Of a stretch of 33,458 bases of DNA, positions 16,894-24,197 are shown piece by piece. Source of the stretch: Gemmatimonadaceae bacterium (GTDB lineage Bacteria; Gemmatimonadota; Gemmatimonadetes; Gemmatimonadales; Gemmatimonadaceae); contig JAICOJ010000026.1 in assembly GCA_025930755.1 (NCBI GenBank), positions 1-33,458 on the forward strand, given 5' to 3'. Every line of letters begins with the position of its first letter. Positions within the stretch are counted from its first letter, which is position 1. The translations under genes were made by a program, and so were the position numbers. The notes below the pieces were generated by a model. That model was given only the letters and a program-made list of their open reading frames with translations, was not told where the DNA came from and did not search any database.

Positions 16894-17948
16894 GAGGACT
16901 CCCGCGACGGATGGCTCGGCCGTTTCTTCGAGGGAGCCGGGCTCAGCGCGGGACTCACCGCGGGCCGGGCAGCGGCGCGGGGAATGTCCACCTCCTTGTC
17001 GGGGCGAGCGATGGTGTCCAGCTCGCGTCGCCCGAGCAGGAACTCCCCGCGCCGAGGCTCACGCGCCGGGTGGCTGGTCTTGGCCAGCCGAATCGCGAGA
17101 TCGGCCATTCGCGACACCGCCCACTCGAAGTAGTGCGGTGTGAGTGAATAGACGTCCATGTCCGGTGCCGGATTCATGAAGTCGATGGCGTACGGGACAC
17201 CGTCACGCACGGCCCACTCCATCGAGTTCATGTCGTAGCCGAGGGCTCTCACCAGCGTGAGAGAATCGTCGACGATCCGTTTGCCGAGCTCGGGCGAGAG
17301 GTGCTCGTGCTCGACGAGGTATTTCCGTTCACGCGGGTCGTACTTCATCGGTAGCACGTCGCGCTGGCCGATCACCAGACAGCGGACGAAGTGCTCCCAC
17401 TCTATGAACTCCTGCACGATCATCGTGAGGCGGCCCGACTGATTGTAGTGGTGCAGAAGCTCGTCGAGCGACCGGCACACATACACGTCGCGCCACCCAC
17501 CGCCGTGCGCATCCTTCAGAATGCACGGCATGCCGACGTAGTCGACGATGGCGTTCCAATCGAGCGGGTACTGCAGGTTCCGCAGGCTCTCGTCGTGCAC
17601 GATGCCCGGGACGTAGTCCTTGTTGGGCAGCGCGACCGTTCGAGGGCTGGCGACGCCCAGCTTGGTCGCGAGCGCTGCACCGAAGAGCTTGTCGTCCGCC
17701 GACCACATGAACGGGTTGTTGACGACGGTCGCTCCCTGCAGCGCGGCGTACTTCAGGTACGTCCGGTAGTAGGGGACCTCGTGAGAGATCCGGTCGATGA
17801 TGACCGAGTAGGGCACGGGGTCATCCATGCGAGCGCCGCCGAGCGTAACGAACTCGGCCTCGACGCCGACATCGCGTCGACGAATCTCATCGATGAAGGC
17901 CGGGGGAAACGACCACTCGCGGCCAACGAGGAGGCCAATCTTGGTCAT
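16890..17948 (-). CDS. RimK-like ATP-grasp ligase, first copy in cluster (352 aa)
   Basis: An ATP-grasp carboxylate-amine ligase. The N-terminal region is MTKIGLLVGREWSFPPAFID, then VVNNPFMWSADDKLF, which leads into the ATP-grasp core. ATP-binding lysine and loop appear in PCILKDAHGGGWRDVYVC, the hinge in MIVQEFIEWEHFVRC, and the metal-binding acidic/Asn pair in MNSMEWAV ... AIDFMNPAPDMD. The last 50 or so residues are a Pro/Arg/Ala-rich tail with no fold. ATG 17948 is used; the frame continues to 18056, but that stretch is the heptad-repeat element 2, so it is not part of the protein family. It is the first of two coupled ligase genes, 107 bases downstream of the esterase. Confidence 0.85.
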   Translation of the reverse strand: MTKIGLLVGREWSFPPAFIDEIRRRDVGVEAEFVTLGGARMDDPVPYSVIIDRISHEVPYYRTYLKYAALQGATVVNNPFMWSADDKLFGAALATKLGVASPRTVALPNKDYVPGIVHDESLRNLQYPLDWNAIVDYVGMPCILKDAHGGGWRDVYVCRSLDELLHHYNQSGRLTMIVQEFIEWEHFVRCLVIGQRDVLPMKYDPRERKYLVEHEHLSPELGKRIVDDSLTLVRALGYDMNSMEWAVRDGVPYAIDFMNPAPDMDVYSLTPHYFEWAVSRMADLAIRLAKTSHPAREPRRGEFLLGRRELDTIARPDKEVDIPRAAARPAVSPALSPAPSKKRPSHPSRESS

Positions 17949-17971
17949 CGGAGATACCCGGTTAGAGCGAA

Positions 17972-18054
17972 GGGACTGCGAACTGCGAACTGCGAACTGC
18001 GGACTGTGAACCGGCGAGTGCGTTGCAGTTCGCAGTTCGCAGTCCGCAGTTGCC
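17972..18054. repeat. Heptad-repeat inverted repeat (element 2), between esterase and ATP-grasp genes
   Basis: The left arm (17972-18012) is a run of 7-base units GACTGCG, AACTGCG three times, GACTGTG. The right arm (18025-18054), reverse complemented, reads AACTGCG, GACTGCG, AACTGCG, AACTGC. The loop is only about 12 bases. The element nearly fills the gap between the two genes, ending one base from the esterase stop and starting 24 bases before the ATP-grasp ATG. A transcript would form a very stable hairpin, so it may insulate, attenuate or process the operon mRNA. Confidence 0.88.
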
Positions 18055-18055
18055 A

Positions 18056-18775
18056 TTAGTCATGTCCACTGATGTACTTGACGACCATGTGATGCCAGTA
18101 CGGCCAGTCGTGCGCCCAGCCATCCCAGATTCTGAGCGCGTGCCAGATGCCTTTCGACGACAGCACGCTGGAGAGCCACTCATTGTTGGCCCGCATGGGA
18201 TCATCGCGCCCAATGGCAATGATTATGTCGATCCCGCGCAGCGCCGCCAGACGTGCCGGGTCGTGTTCGTTCTGGAGGAAGTCGGTCGGGCAGTTGAAGT
18301 AGATCGCCTCGTTCGACCATCCGCCGGTTTGCTCCTTGATGTCGTACATCCCGCTCATGCCCAGCACGCGCCCAACGAGGGTCGGATGACGAAAGGCGAG
18401 GTTCACCGCGTGGTAGGCTCCGAAGCTCGTGCCGGTCGTGATGAGAAAGGGGTTGGGATTCCGGTGCGCCGAGAGCGGCAGAACCTCGTGGAGCACGTAC
18501 GCTTCGTAGTCGAGATGGCGGCGCACGCGGTCTGCGGGGTGGCGGCGCCTCGAATACCAGCTCTCGTCGTCGATGCTATCGACGCACCAGAGCTGCAGCC
18601 ACCCGCGCTCCAGCGGCTCGGCGAGGGCGTCGATCATGCCCCGGTCCTCCCATTCGTAAAAGCGACCCATGGAGGTCGGGAACACCAGCGCTCGCGCCCC
18701 GGCGTGCCCGAACTGGAGAAGCTCCATGTCTCGGCCGAGCGACGGACTATGCCAGCGGTGGTGCTCTCGGTGCAT
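18056..18775 (-). CDS. Esterase-like alpha/beta hydrolase, COG4947-type (239 aa)
   Basis: A compact serine hydrolase of the uncharacterised esterase family that resembles COG4947. Seen: LLQFGHAGARALVFPTSMGRFYEWEDRGM near the start, LWCVDSIDDESWY, the nucleophile elbow GTSFGAYHAVN, LGMSGMYDIK, an acidic GRDDPMRANNEW, and the terminal His in DGWAHDWPYWHHM. No signal peptide, so cytosolic. It lies upstream of two ATP-grasp genes on the same strand and probably belongs to their operon, although the intervening hairpin could uncouple expression. In this setting it may release or transfer an acyl or peptidyl group from the product; that is inference. Confidence 0.85.
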   Translation of the reverse strand: MHREHHRWHSPSLGRDMELLQFGHAGARALVFPTSMGRFYEWEDRGMIDALAEPLERGWLQLWCVDSIDDESWYSRRRHPADRVRRHLDYEAYVLHEVLPLSAHRNPNPFLITTGTSFGAYHAVNLAFRHPTLVGRVLGMSGMYDIKEQTGGWSNEAIYFNCPTDFLQNEHDPARLAALRGIDIIIAIGRDDPMRANNEWLSSVLSSKGIWHALRIWDGWAHDWPYWHHMVVKYISGHD

Positions 18776-18786
18776 GCGCTTATGAG

Positions 18787-18915
18787 AACGGCAGAGACGT
18801 CAGATGTCAGAATTCAGATGTCAGAATTCAGAAGTCAAAACAACCCTGGCGGTGTGCATTCACCTGGCATCGCGGCGCTGAACTCTGACATCTGAATTCC
18901 GACATCCGTGCCGTT
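18787..18915. repeat. Heptad-repeat inverted repeat (element 3), between the two esterase genes
   Basis: The left arm (18787-18836) reads AACGGCA, GAGACGT, CAGATGT, CAGAATT, CAGATGT, CAGAATT, CAGAAGT. The right arm (18880-18915), reverse complemented, reads AACGGCA, CGGATGT, CGGAATT, CAGATGT, CAGAGTT. The arms therefore share the same ends but differ in unit number by about two. The spacer is about 43 bases. Base composition is clearly more AT-rich than the surroundings. It occupies nearly the whole intergenic gap upstream of the COG4947-like esterase. Confidence 0.88.
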
Positions 18916-18925
18916 ACACGATCCC

Positions 18926-19711
18926 TCACGTGCGCACCGGGAATAAAAAGCGCAGCACCCCCTCGACCCGGGTCGCCCACGACTGCTCGTTGTGGCCGCC
19001 GCCCTCTGCCTCCAGGTAGGCCAGATCCTGTCCTTCGACCCACCCCTTTCGAATGAGCGCATCACGAAGCAATCGAGAGTCGCGGGTCACCTCTTCACCC
19101 TCGTTGGTACCCGCGTCGAGCCAGATGCGGAGCGGCGGCTTTGCCGTAAGCGCTTCGACGTCGCGAACGATCGCGCGATCGTCCCACCAGACCGAGGGTG
19201 ACATCACCGCCAGGCGAGTGAATACGGTGGGGAAGCGCAGCCCCAGGTGCAGCGTCAGCAGTCCCCCGAGGGAAGAGCCGCCAAGTCCGGTGTTCGCGGC
19301 ACTCCGAAGCGTGCGATATCGGCGATCGATGAACGGCTTGATCTCCTGGACCAGCATCCGTGCATAACCATCGCCTTTGCCACCCATGTTCCTCTTCGGA
19401 TCGGGGGTGGGGGTGTACTCGTCGATGCGACCATGCCCCGCGTGATAGATGCCGACGATGATGATCGGCTCGATGGCGCCGGTTTCGATCAGCCGCTGCG
19501 CCGTCTCATCGACCGACCACTCCTCGCCGGTCGCCGACGTCGCGCGGTCGAAGACGTTCTGGCCATCCTGCAGGTAGAGCACGGGAAAGCGGCGCGTGCG
19601 GTCATCGCGGTACCCGGGTGGTCGATACACCATCAGCGTGTGCTCGCTCGGCAGAAAACGCGAGCGGAACCTCGGGTGACGCCGGAAGTCCCCCGTGAGC
19701 GTATGCTCCAT
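18926..19711 (-). CDS. Esterase D/Fes-like alpha/beta hydrolase, COG2819-type (261 aa)
   Basis: Predicted serine esterase related to enterochelin-esterase and esterase D proteins. Seen: VYRPPGYRDDRTRRFPVLYLQDGQN (typical start of this family's core), IIIVGIYHAGHGRIDEYTP, the nucleophile elbow TGLGGSSLGG, MSPSVWWDD, and catalytic His in EGGGHNEQSW near the end. No export signal is visible. ATG 19711 is preferred; the frame reaches 19783, which would overlap the end of murB by 14 bases and add residues without homology. It follows murB on the same strand and precedes element 3. It could be the first gene of the amidoligase locus or the last of the murB operon. Confidence 0.87.
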   Translation of the reverse strand: MEHTLTGDFRRHPRFRSRFLPSEHTLMVYRPPGYRDDRTRRFPVLYLQDGQNVFDRATSATGEEWSVDETAQRLIETGAIEPIIIVGIYHAGHGRIDEYTPTPDPKRNMGGKGDGYARMLVQEIKPFIDRRYRTLRSAANTGLGGSSLGGLLTLHLGLRFPTVFTRLAVMSPSVWWDDRAIVRDVEALTAKPPLRIWLDAGTNEGEEVTRDSRLLRDALIRKGWVEGQDLAYLEAEGGGHNEQSWATRVEGVLRFLFPVRT

Positions 19712-19769
19712 GGGGTGCTCCGGGCCCTGGTCCTCGACGAGCTCCTCGCGTCGTGCGAGGGCGCTTCCC

Positions 19770-20720
19770 TCAGAACTCACCAATGAATCCGATCTCCGGC
19801 TCGATGTTCTGGTCGAAGCGCTCGCGCACCGCCTGCTGGGCGACGCGAATCAGCTCGCGCACGTCGCGCGCGGTGGCGCCGCCGAGGTTGACGATGATGT
19901 TCGCATGGATGTGCGAGATTTGCGCGTCGCCCACGCGGTGCCCCTTGAGCCCGCATTGATCGATGAGACGCCCCGCTCCCACACCCTCGATCTTCTTGAA
20001 GATCGATCCGGCGCTCGGATGGAACTGAAGCCACGGATGCTTGCCACCGCGCCAGCTGAGGTTCTCTTGAAGGATGCGGTGCATCGCGGACTCGTCACCC
20101 GGCTCGAGCTTGAACGTCACGGCCAGCGCGACGTCGTTTCGGTGGTGCAGAATGCTCGTGTCGTACCCGAACTGCATGTATTCCTTCGTGACGGTCTCGC
20201 GCTCACCGTCCTGCGTGAGCAGCTCGCATGATTCGAAGATCTCCTCGATGAACATCGTGCGTTCGCGCGCCGGTGCCGGCGACAGAAAGTGCAGGTTCTG
20301 CCAGACGGCGCCGCCGACGGTGCTCGGGATGCCAATGTAGTGTTCGAGACCGGACAGTCCGCGACGAACGGCTTCGGGGATGATATCGGCAACGATCGCG
20401 CCGCTTTCCGCGCGCAGGCGCCCGTCGTCGTCGAAGTCGAAATGACGGGCACGATTGTGGATGATGAGGCCGCGAAATCCCTTGTCGCCAACGAGGATGT
20501 TGGCGCCCAACCCGAGGATGAAGTGCGGGACACCGGCCTCGCGCGCGGCGAGGACCGCGCGGGCAAGCTCCTCGGCCGTATACGCGGCGTAGAAGAGATC
20601 CGCAGGGCCGCCTATTCGGAACGTCGTCAACGGCCCGAGCGGAACATCGCGTTCGAGATGGTCTGGATCGAGGCGAGCGACGACCGCGTCCGTCGGGCTT
20701 CCTCCCTTTGTCTTTGTCAT
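19770..20720 (-). CDS. murB: UDP-N-acetylenolpyruvoylglucosamine reductase MurB (316 aa)
   Basis: A cytosolic flavoenzyme that reduces UDP-GlcNAc-enolpyruvate to UDP-MurNAc in peptidoglycan synthesis. Seen: TTFRIGGPADLF (32-43), the FAD-binding GLGANILVGDKGFRG (70-84), IPSTVGGAVWQN (131-142), the catalytic serine region HPSAGSIFKK (234-243), and the terminal EPEIGFIG with the catalytic Glu (about 309). The start is ATG 20720, just before TKTKGGS; the frame runs on to 20876 only as overlap with the thioredoxin gene. It is not in a division/cell-wall cluster here. It sits 50 bases downstream of a TlpA-like gene. Confidence 0.95.
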   Translation of the reverse strand: MTKTKGGSPTDAVVARLDPDHLERDVPLGPLTTFRIGGPADLFYAAYTAEELARAVLAAREAGVPHFILGLGANILVGDKGFRGLIIHNRARHFDFDDDGRLRAESGAIVADIIPEAVRRGLSGLEHYIGIPSTVGGAVWQNLHFLSPAPARERTMFIEEIFESCELLTQDGERETVTKEYMQFGYDTSILHHRNDVALAVTFKLEPGDESAMHRILQENLSWRGGKHPWLQFHPSAGSIFKKIEGVGAGRLIDQCGLKGHRVGDAQISHIHANIIVNLGGATARDVRELIRVAQQAVRERFDQNIEPEIGFIGEF

Positions 20721-20769
20721 GTCGAGGAAAGGAAACGGGGACGGGCCGCCCTCGCCAGGCAAGCCGTAA

Positions 20770-21306
20770 TCATTCCCTGGCAGCGCCCTCTTCGAGTGCC
20801 CGCTCGAGCTCGCGGACGAGCGTGGGGTCGTTGGCGCGGACGGGCCCGACGTGGCGCCAGCGAAGCATTCCCTCACGATCGATCAGGAAGGTGGCTGGAA
20901 CCCCGATCGCGAAAAACGTCGACTGCACACGCTCATCCGGGTCGAGCCACAGCGGGTACGTCATGTCGAAGTCCCGGGCGAACTCTCGAACGGTTGCGTG
21001 CTCGCCGCGGGCATCGACGCTTACCCCGATGAGGTCGAGGCCCCGCGCGGAATATCGCTCGTGCAGCGCCTGAAGGATTGGAATCTCTTCTCGGCAGGGG
21101 TGGCACCAGGTAGCCCACACGTTCAGCAGGACGACGCGGCCGCGCTTTTCGTCGAGGGATACCGAGTCTCCAGTGAGAGAGACGGCCCTGTACGCGGGCG
21201 CGGGCTTGCCGATCTCCACGGCGCTCGCCGTACGGTCGGTATCGCGCGCGCAGGCGATGACGAGAACGAATGCAGCCGCACGGACGGACTGCGTCCCGAC
21301 ACCCAT
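20770..21306 (-). CDS. TlpA/ResA-like thioredoxin lipoprotein (178 aa)
   Basis: A membrane-anchored extracytoplasmic thiol-disulfide reductant. Lipobox VIAC with Cys19; thioredoxin active site WATWCHPC with Cys68 and Cys71, typical of the TlpA/ResA group; cis-proline region GVPATFLID; and the TlpA-type VVLLNVWATW strand. ATG 21306 shares its A with the stop of the upstream gene (TGATG), a classical coupling; GTG 21309 is an alternative one codon earlier. The upstream partner is a Cys-rich beta-propeller lipoprotein, suggesting that this reductant keeps its thiols reduced or loads a metal there. Confidence 0.93.
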   Translation of the reverse strand: MGVGTQSVRAAAFVLVIACARDTDRTASAVEIGKPAPAYRAVSLTGDSVSLDEKRGRVVLLNVWATWCHPCREEIPILQALHERYSARGLDLIGVSVDARGEHATVREFARDFDMTYPLWLDPDERVQSTFFAIGVPATFLIDREGMLRWRHVGPVRANDPTLVRELERALEEGAARE

Positions 21307-22538
21307 CACCGGCGGCCGTCGAGGCGGGCGCGAGCGACGCGAATGCGGGATGGGGTGCCGGCCTCGGTCCAGGCGAAGATGAGATCGTCTCCGCGCGATA
21401 CCATTCGCGGGAAGCCGCTTGCGCGGGCGCCGGAGGTTCGTGCGACGATCACCGCGGTGCCAGGGGCACCCTGGGCGTCGACGCGTCTGACTCGGACATC
21501 GGCCTGCTGATCGGACGTGAACTCCATCCAGCTCACGATGGCGCCGCCCTGATCATCGAGCTCCACGTCCACGCGCCCCACCGGGTTTCCGTCGTCGATG
21601 CGCGTGGGCGGGGCGAACGTGATGCCGGCATCGGTGGACATCGCCAGATAGACGCGAGCAGTGTCGCGCGCGTTCGTGAACCAGGTCACGGCGACCCGGT
21701 CTCCCGCCGCGGCGATCGCCGGACCGTTGACCGGGCACGCATCGATTTTCCAGTCGTCGGCGTGGACGACCGTGCCTCGGCTCCACCCCGAATCCGACCA
21801 GCGCGCGATGCTAATGTCCCGGATCTCGCCCTCCAGGCGATCGCGATAGACCACCAGGGGTCCCGACGATGCGATTGCGAGCGACGTTTGGCAGCAATCG
21901 CAGACGCGCTCGTCGACAATGCGCTCGGCCCCGGGGCCACCCGCCGGTCCCACGGTCGTCATGAGCAGCATCATGTCGGCACTCTCGCCCTTCGCGGCTT
22001 GCGCGAAGTTGCGACCGTCCAGCCAGACGGCACCTAACGAATCGCGTATAGGGAACAACGACACGAACCCATGCTCGGTTGCGGTTCCGTCGCGGTGCGG
22101 AACGAGCGGCTCGCTCCACGTTTCGCCGCCATCGGCCGACTGCGCGATCCGCACGTCGTACGCGTACCTGGCACTTCCGCTTCGCTGCAGCCAATGGGCA
22201 GCCAGCGTGCGCCCGGAGAGGGGGACGAGCGAGGGAAAGTCGGCCCAGTTCACGAAGAAGTCCGATCGCTGCGCGATCGTGCGGGGGGCTGACCATGCGC
22301 CGTCCTGAAGTGTCGCGAAGCGGAGCGCGTGGGCGGAATCGCCGGCCGGCTCGAGCCAGGACAGGTAGACGCGACCATCCCGATCACGCGCCAGATTCGG
22401 CTCGCCGCTGCCCTGGGCGGCTGGCGAAGCGAGGGTGTCGATCGGTCCGATCGCGACAGGATCGCCGTCGGGGGGCGTGCACCCAACACCGAGCGCCAGC
22501 ATCAGACACGCTTCGCGGCCACCGAGCCTGCGTTTCAT
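21306..22538 (-). CDS. Sialidase-like beta-propeller lipoprotein with CxCC motif (410 aa)
   Basis: An exported lipoprotein: lipobox GVGC with Cys20 after a short signal. ATG 22538 is supported by GAGGAG about 9 bases upstream. The body is a repeated BNR/Asp-box propeller: SADGGETWSEP (134-144) and STDAGITFAPP are clear Asp boxes, alternating with WLEPAGDSAHALRF-type blades. The catalytic Arg triad and Tyr/Glu of a true sialidase are not convincingly visible, so enzymatic sialidase activity should not be assumed. Odd: VCDCCQTS (Cys213, 215, 216) plus Cys268 in DACPVNGP suggests metal binding or a redox-active site. It is translationally coupled to the TlpA-like gene. Confidence 0.85.
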   Translation of the reverse strand: MKRRLGGREACLMLALGVGCTPPDGDPVAIGPIDTLASPAAQGSGEPNLARDRDGRVYLSWLEPAGDSAHALRFATLQDGAWSAPRTIAQRSDFFVNWADFPSLVPLSGRTLAAHWLQRSGSARYAYDVRIAQSADGGETWSEPLVPHRDGTATEHGFVSLFPIRDSLGAVWLDGRNFAQAAKGESADMMLLMTTVGPAGGPGAERIVDERVCDCCQTSLAIASSGPLVVYRDRLEGEIRDISIARWSDSGWSRGTVVHADDWKIDACPVNGPAIAAAGDRVAVTWFTNARDTARVYLAMSTDAGITFAPPTRIDDGNPVGRVDVELDDQGGAIVSWMEFTSDQQADVRVRRVDAQGAPGTAVIVARTSGARASGFPRMVSRGDDLIFAWTEAGTPSRIRVARARLDGRR

Positions 22539-22762
22539 GGGGAAGCTCCTCGAGATGGACGAACACCCGCGCCGAAGGGCGTGACAGTCTAGCATGCGCG
22601 AATGCCCCTGTCAGGATCGGTCCTGCATCAATACGGTCGCCGTACGCAGCGTGTCGTTCACAGGGGGATTGGCGCGCTTGGGCGCGACGCACTTCTCCGG
22701 CCCTTACATATACGACAGCTTGACATGCTGGCCGTGCCGCAAACCTCCTGATTGGAGACTGC

Positions 22763-23398
22763 ATGCGTAACGTCGCCTTTTCGAGCGTCATCGTAGCCGT
22801 CGCGCTTTCGGCGTGTGGAGGCGGGGGCGGTGGGGGGACGCCGCCACCCCCTGCGGCGGTATTCACGTCGCTGGTAATCGCCCCCACGAGTCCCGACCTC
22901 GTGTTCCGTGACACGCTTCAGATGACCGCCACGCCGCGCGACCAGAATGGCGCGCCGATGACGGGGGTGGGAACCGCGACCTTCGAGCGACTCACGGGTA
23001 CCGCGGTGTCGGTGACGACGGCGGGCCGCGTGATCGCCGATCAGCCCGGCTCATCGCAGATTCGGGCCTCGCTCACCTCTGGGGCGACCACACGCACGGC
23101 CTCGACGACTGTGACGGTCACCGCCCTCAGTACGGCGGCGAACGTGACCGCGAGCGGTGTCGGATCCACTTTTAGCCCGGATACCGTGAAGATCGCGGCG
23201 AACGGGACCGTGACGTGGACGTTCCCTGGCCCCGAGACGCACAACGTCACGTTCGATGGAACACCTCCCACGGGCGGAAATATCAGCGACCGCAACACCG
23301 GGACCGATGCGCGGACCTTCGCGAATGCGGGGCGCTATTCGTATCGCTGCACGCGGCATGCGGGAATGAACGGAGCTGTGGTCGTCCGGACGCCGTGA
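22763..23398 (+). CDS. Lipoprotein with Ig-like domain and plastocyanin-type copper domain (211 aa)
   Basis: Signal peptide with lipobox LSAC (Cys18), a poly-Gly then poly-Pro linker, a bacterial Ig-like (BIG2-type) domain (about 35-125) and a C-terminal cupredoxin domain (about 125-211). Type 1 copper ligands can be read as His160 (ETHNVTF), Cys196 (YRCTRHAGM), His199 and Met202. Predicted role: outer-surface electron carrier. ATG 22763 has GGAG about 8 bases upstream. It is divergent from the propeller gene, with 224 bases between. A strong terminator follows at 23421. Confidence 0.92.
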   Translation: MRNVAFSSVIVAVALSACGGGGGGGTPPPPAAVFTSLVIAPTSPDLVFRDTLQMTATPRDQNGAPMTGVGTATFERLTGTAVSVTTAGRVIADQPGSSQIRASLTSGATTRTASTTVTVTALSTAANVTASGVGSTFSPDTVKIAANGTVTWTFPGPETHNVTFDGTPPTGGNISDRNTGTDARTFANAGRYSYRCTRHAGMNGAVVVRTP

Positions 23399-23420
23399 GC
23401 TTCTGAGGCAGGGAATGCCG

Positions 23421-23450
23421 AACGGGCACGCGCCATGCGCGTGCCCGTTT
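23421..23450 (+). terminator. Rho-independent terminator after the Ig/cupredoxin gene
   Basis: A 13-base perfect inverted repeat, AACGGGCACGCGC (23421-23433) with GCGCGTGCCCGTT (23437-23449), separated by a 3-base loop and ending in TTT. It lies 22 bases after the stop. The near-symmetric flanks could allow some bidirectional activity. Confidence 0.85.
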
Positions 23451-23465
23451 GCCATCCGGGACGCT

Positions 23466-23481
23466 TGTGAATAAGTTCACG
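23466..23481. promoter_or_regulatory. CRP/FNR-like palindrome upstream of the cupredoxin gene
   Basis: TGTGA-N6-TCACG, close to the CRP-family consensus TGTGA-N6-TCACA; the inner palindrome is GTGAA-TAAG-TTCAC. It lies about 72 bases before the ATG of the second cupredoxin. One half-site deviates at its last base, and no regulator gene is in the window, so this is a candidate only. Confidence 0.35.
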
Positions 23482-23552
23482 AGGTCCGCGGCATTCGCGG
23501 AATCACGAGGCGATTGGATCGCCAGACTAGCACGACTTGGAGGCTTCTCGGT

Positions 23553-24047
23553 ATGCGGTTCTACGCTCTGACAGCGGCGAGCATCCTCGTCTTCGGCGCT
23601 TGCGCCGGCGGCGACACGGCGAACGAGGGCACGACCGACACGGCCGCACCAGCGGCAACGACCACTCCGCCGGCAGGCGGGGGCCAGGCAGCAACGGGAG
23701 CGCCGATTACGGGCACCACGCACGAGGTTCGGATGCTTCTCGATGGACAAACGTACAAGTTCGATCCGGCCAATCTGACCATTAAGCAGGGGGACGGCGT
23801 AAAGTGGGTGATGGTCTCGGGTGGTCCCCATAACGTGGCGTTCGACCCGGCCAAGATCCCCGATGACGTGGAGGCGGTGCTCTCGGCGAACATGCCAAAC
23901 CAGATGATGCCGCTCTCCAGTCCCTATATGACGCAACCAGACGAGAACTACACCATTTCGTTCGCGGGTGTGAAGCCGGGCACCTACGACTATGTGTGCA
24001 CGCCACACGTCATGATGGGGATGACGGGAAAGATCACCGTGCAGTGA
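23553..24047 (+). CDS. Plastocyanin/azurin-like cupredoxin lipoprotein (164 aa)
   Basis: An exported blue-copper electron carrier. Signal peptide with lipobox FGAC (Cys17); a Thr/Ala/Pro/Gly-rich linker (18-50); a single cupredoxin domain with His93 in GGPHNVAF, Cys149 and His152 in YVCTPHVMMGM, and a Met axial ligand (Met157 or a neighbouring Met). ATG 23553 follows GGAGG by about 10 bases; the upstream frame to 23514 has no such site. It is related to, but much shorter than, the preceding gene and separated from it by a terminator, so it has its own promoter, probably near the 23466 palindrome. Confidence 0.94.
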   Translation: MRFYALTAASILVFGACAGGDTANEGTTDTAAPAATTTPPAGGGQAATGAPITGTTHEVRMLLDGQTYKFDPANLTIKQGDGVKWVMVSGGPHNVAFDPAKIPDDVEAVLSANMPNQMMPLSSPYMTQPDENYTISFAGVKPGTYDYVCTPHVMMGMTGKITVQ

Positions 24048-24074
24048 TCCAGGTCCGGATCGCAGAAGTCCTGA

Positions 24075-24108
24075 TGAGGGGAGCCAAGTGGCTCCCCTCA
24101 TTGATTTT
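24075..24108 (+). terminator. Rho-independent terminator after the cupredoxin gene
   Basis: An 11-bp perfect stem, TGAGGGGAGCC (24075-24085) with GGCTCCCCTCA (24090-24100), loop AAGT, followed by TTGATTTT. It is 27 bases past the stop codon. Confidence 0.88.
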
Positions 24109-24197
24109 GCGAGCGCGAAGGAGGCACACGGCGGCCGATCCGACTGTAACGGCAACGTTCCTGCAATGAGCAGAGGCAGACGCAGCATGGAGTCGGC

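Noticed and set aside
17972-18054. Possible CRISPR-like tandem repeat
   Set aside because: Units are 7 bases with no spacers and are arranged as inverted arms; no cas genes are present.
21306-22538. True sialidase
   Set aside because: Asp boxes are present but the catalytic Arg triad and Tyr-Glu pair were not found, so only the propeller fold is claimed.
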